Assembly: GCA_014729955.1 (NCBI GenBank)
Contig: WJJA01000046.1
Location: forward strand, 1 to 5,438
DNA from: a bacterium
Lineage (GTDB): Bacteria > Electryoneota > Electryoneia > Electryoneales > Electryoneaceae
Length of the DNA: 5,438 nucleotides
Direction of reading: 5' to 3'
In this document: in pieces, positions 3,864 to 5,438 of the stretch
Position numbering within the stretch: the first letter of the stretch is position 1
Layout: the number at the start of each line of letters is the position of its first letter
Position numbers and translations under genes: made by a program
The notes under the pieces: generated by a model
Seen by the model: the letters and a program-made list of their open reading frames with translations, nothing else
The model's database searches: none
Told to the model about the DNA's origin: nothing

Positions 3864-5438
3864 TTACCGTGCAGCGGTGCTTCGGGTTTCGATGGTCACG
3901 GTCATCTGATCGGTGGACGTACCGCACGGCAGGCCCGTGCCGTCGCTAACCTTCAGTGTAACCGTGTAGGTACCTGTCCGGGAGTAGGGATGCGACACAT
4001 CCCGCCCGTAAAGCGTAGTACCGTCTCCAAAGCTCCATTCATAGGTCAGCGGATCGCCGTCCGGATCGGACGAGCCCGCGGCGCTAAATTGGACCGCATC
4101 GTGGGCACCGCCCGCATACCCTGTTTTATCTTCGCCCGCATCCGCGACAGGCGGCGCATTCACACGGATTTCCGTCTGGGTGGACTGCCGCCCGCAGGAG
4201 GTGTTGGCGTTGTCTTCCACTGTCAGACGGACACGATACAGGCCGGGTTTTTCGAACGCATGCTTCAGCCTTGCGCCCTCCGTACGGGTACCGTCTCCGA
4301 AATCCCAGATGTGGCGTGTGATTTCGCCGTCTTTATCGTACGACCCCGATCCGTCGAACGTAACCTCGGTTCCGGGACAGACCAGGCGTGGTGCGTGAGC
4401 GACCGGCACAGGCGGATTGTTCACACGAATGGTTCGGGATGTTTCAACACGGCTGTTGCTTACACCTCTGCCGTCATCGACCAGCAGTGTCACATTGTAG
4501 GTTCCGGGCGTCTTGTAGGTATGTTGCACCTCAGCGCCCTGCCCGTTGCCTCCGTCGCCGAACTCCCAGCGGTAGGTGCCGATGGTGCCGTCCGCATCCT
4601 TCGAGCCGGCCCCACTGAAGGTATAGGCTTCGCCGGCGCAAACCCATTCCGGCGTATCCAGCGCAGGTTCGGGGGCGGCATTAACCGTTACACGGAGAGA
4701 ATCGCGTGCGGCGTTGTTGGCCAACTCCGTGTCGTCGAAGACTATCAGGCGCACGGTATAGACGCCTGGATGCTTGTATTTGTGCCGTGTCTGCAAACCT
4801 TCGCCGGTGTTCCCGTCGCCGAAGTCCCACTGGAACCGGGACACCGATCCGTCTTCATCCTTCGATTCCGCCCCATTGAACAGCACCACCTCATTGACAC
4901 CGACGAGGCGATCTTTCCCGGCCTTGGCGAGCGGAGCCTCATTGATGAAAATCAGGCTGCGCGTCTCCGTCTCGTTACATTCGGTCTCGGAATCGGTTCG
5001 AATGTTCAGGTTGACAAAAAACTTGCCGGGTTTATCGTAGACATGCGTGATTGTTTTCCCTTCCCCGGTGCTGCCGTCGCCGAAGTCCCAGGCATACTGC
5101 ACGATCTTGCCGCCGCCCGAGGTGCTTTCGGAAGCGTCGAAGCTGACCTTGCTGCCCAACGGTGAAGCGTGGGGAGCGATAAACTTGGCCACCGGCGCAT
5201 CGTACACCTTCACCACGAGATCGTCGGTGTCGGTGTTGTCACATTCGCCGACCTGGTCTCCGGTGATGGTCAGCGTGACCAGGTATTCGCCCGGTTCGCG
5301 GTAGACATGGGTCGGAGTGGCGCCGTCCTTGTTGTGCCCGTCGCCGAAATCCCAGAAATAGCGGTTGACCAATCCGTCAAAGTCTTTGGAGTTCGTTCCG
5401 TCGAAACGGACCTCGGCATTGGCACAGACCTCAACATC
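3864..5438 (-). CDS. Multi-PKD-domain surface protein (5' end missing)
   Basis: The frame is open from the right edge for 524 codons to TAA at 3866-3864, so the N-terminus, and with it any signal peptide, lies outside the window. A TTG at 5372 is not a start: the frame and the first PKD domain continue through it. The visible protein consists entirely of six tandem PKD domains with WDFGDG-type motifs at visible residues 29, 117, 204, 291, 378 and 468 (WEFGDG in the fourth, WSFGDG in the sixth), followed by H-x-Y/F, PGxY and the final strand. PKD domains are extracellular beta-sandwich modules found in surface layers, adhesins and secreted enzymes. Here they are probably stalk or binding modules of an exported protein. 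No C-terminal anchor or sorting motif is seen: it ends soon after the last domain with TIETRSTAAR. A terminator follows. What lies further N-terminal could define the function. Confidence 0.88.
   Translation of the reverse strand, partial: DVEVCANAEVRFDGTNSKDFDGLVNRYFWDFGDGHNKDGATPTHVYREPGEYLVTLTITGDQVGECDNTDTDDLVVKVYDAPVAKFIAPHASPLGSKVSFDASESTSGGGKIVQYAWDFGDGSTGEGKTITHVYDKPGKFFVNLNIRTDSETECNETETRSLIFINEAPLAKAGKDRLVGVNEVVLFNGAESKDEDGSVSRFQWDFGDGNTGEGLQTRHKYKHPGVYTVRLIVFDDTELANNAARDSLRVTVNAAPEPALDTPEWVCAGEAYTFSGAGSKDADGTIGTYRWEFGDGGNGQGAEVQHTYKTPGTYNVTLLVDDGRGVSNSRVETSRTIRVNNPPVPVAHAPRLVCPGTEVTFDGSGSYDKDGEITRHIWDFGDGTRTEGARLKHAFEKPGLYRVRLTVEDNANTSCGRQSTQTEIRVNAPPVADAGEDKTGYAGGAHDAVQFSAAGSSDPDGDPLTYEWSFGDGTTLYGRDVSHPYSRTGTYTVTLKVSDGTGLPCGTSTDQMTVTIETRSTAAR
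3867..5438 (-). repeat. Six tandem PKD-domain repeats (protein level)
   Basis: Approximate repeat units, in protein order: 5438-5202 (start cut), 5201-4944, 4943-4683, 4682-4422, 4421-4161 and 4160-3867. The tryptophan of each W-x-FGDG motif recurs every 88, 87, 87, 87 and 90 residues. Domains 3 to 6 open with an N-x-x-P linker (NEAP, NAAP, NNPP, NAPP). Sequences have diverged, so the repeats are old rather than a recent DNA amplification. Confidence 0.85.

Noticed and set aside
3372..3927. Small open frames in the 3283-3863 spacer (minus 3372-3572 and 3550-3927; plus 3603-3797)
   Set aside because: No ribosome binding sites or recognisable motifs, and they run through inverted repeats, the terminator or the PKD gene end.
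3990..5165. Long plus-strand open frame (391 codons) opposite the PKD gene
   Set aside because: It is antisense to six conserved PKD domains. The repeated GDG-rich coding strand leaves the opposite frame open.
5370..5372. TTG as a start codon of the PKD gene
   Set aside because: The frame continues upstream to the window edge with the expected first strand of a PKD domain, so the real start is outside.

Overview
The window reads as a piece of a moderately GC-rich bacterial chromosome, probably from a Gram-negative environmental lineage. A Nitrospirota or deltaproteobacterial type is a guess from gene content (DUF4386 protein, PKD-repeat protein, REP-like TGTCAGGTC palindrome), not something the sequence proves. 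There are five protein genes and no rRNA, tRNA or CRISPR array. Four genes lie on the minus strand and one on the plus strand.

Left part (1-1932, minus): sucC, the ADP-forming beta subunit of succinyl-CoA synthetase, is complete. Its stop codon overlaps the start of a second gene (ATGA at 763-760) that runs off the left edge. That second gene encodes an N-terminal STAS-like domain followed by a GHKL (HATPase) domain, a regulatory or partner-switching architecture. The usual sucC partner, sucD, is not next door. Base composition changes sharply inside the second gene: about 60% GC in the STAS part and about 41% GC in the ATPase part, which suggests a chimeric gene or a recombination junction.

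Middle (1933-3045): a 268-bp divergent intergenic region holds an imperfect stem-loop (2022-2058) and a short palindrome (2157-2172) just downstream of a possible -10 box. It leads into a plus-strand gene for a six-helix membrane protein of the DUF4386 family. That gene ends in a perfect 9-bp hairpin that includes its stop codon. A REP-like palindrome (2985-3028) separates it from the convergent gene to the right.

Right part (3046-5438, minus): first a 78-aa two-helix membrane protein of unknown function with a strong ribosome binding site. Then comes a 581-bp stretch with no convincing protein gene. It holds a 245-bp segment (3344-3588) bounded by near-perfect inverted repeats and flanked by ATAA on both sides, which looks like a small non-autonomous mobile element (MITE). 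Its left end supplies the -35 box of a well-formed promoter whose -10 box lies outside it, in front of the small membrane gene. A second structured stretch (3638-3724) follows, then a good intrinsic terminator. The window closes with the 3' part of a large gene for a protein made of tandem PKD domains, of which six are visible, almost certainly exported to the cell surface or envelope.

I see no complete novel multi-gene system. The points most worth following up are the mosaic STAS-ATPase gene coupled to sucC and the MITE-like element that appears to have built a hybrid promoter.
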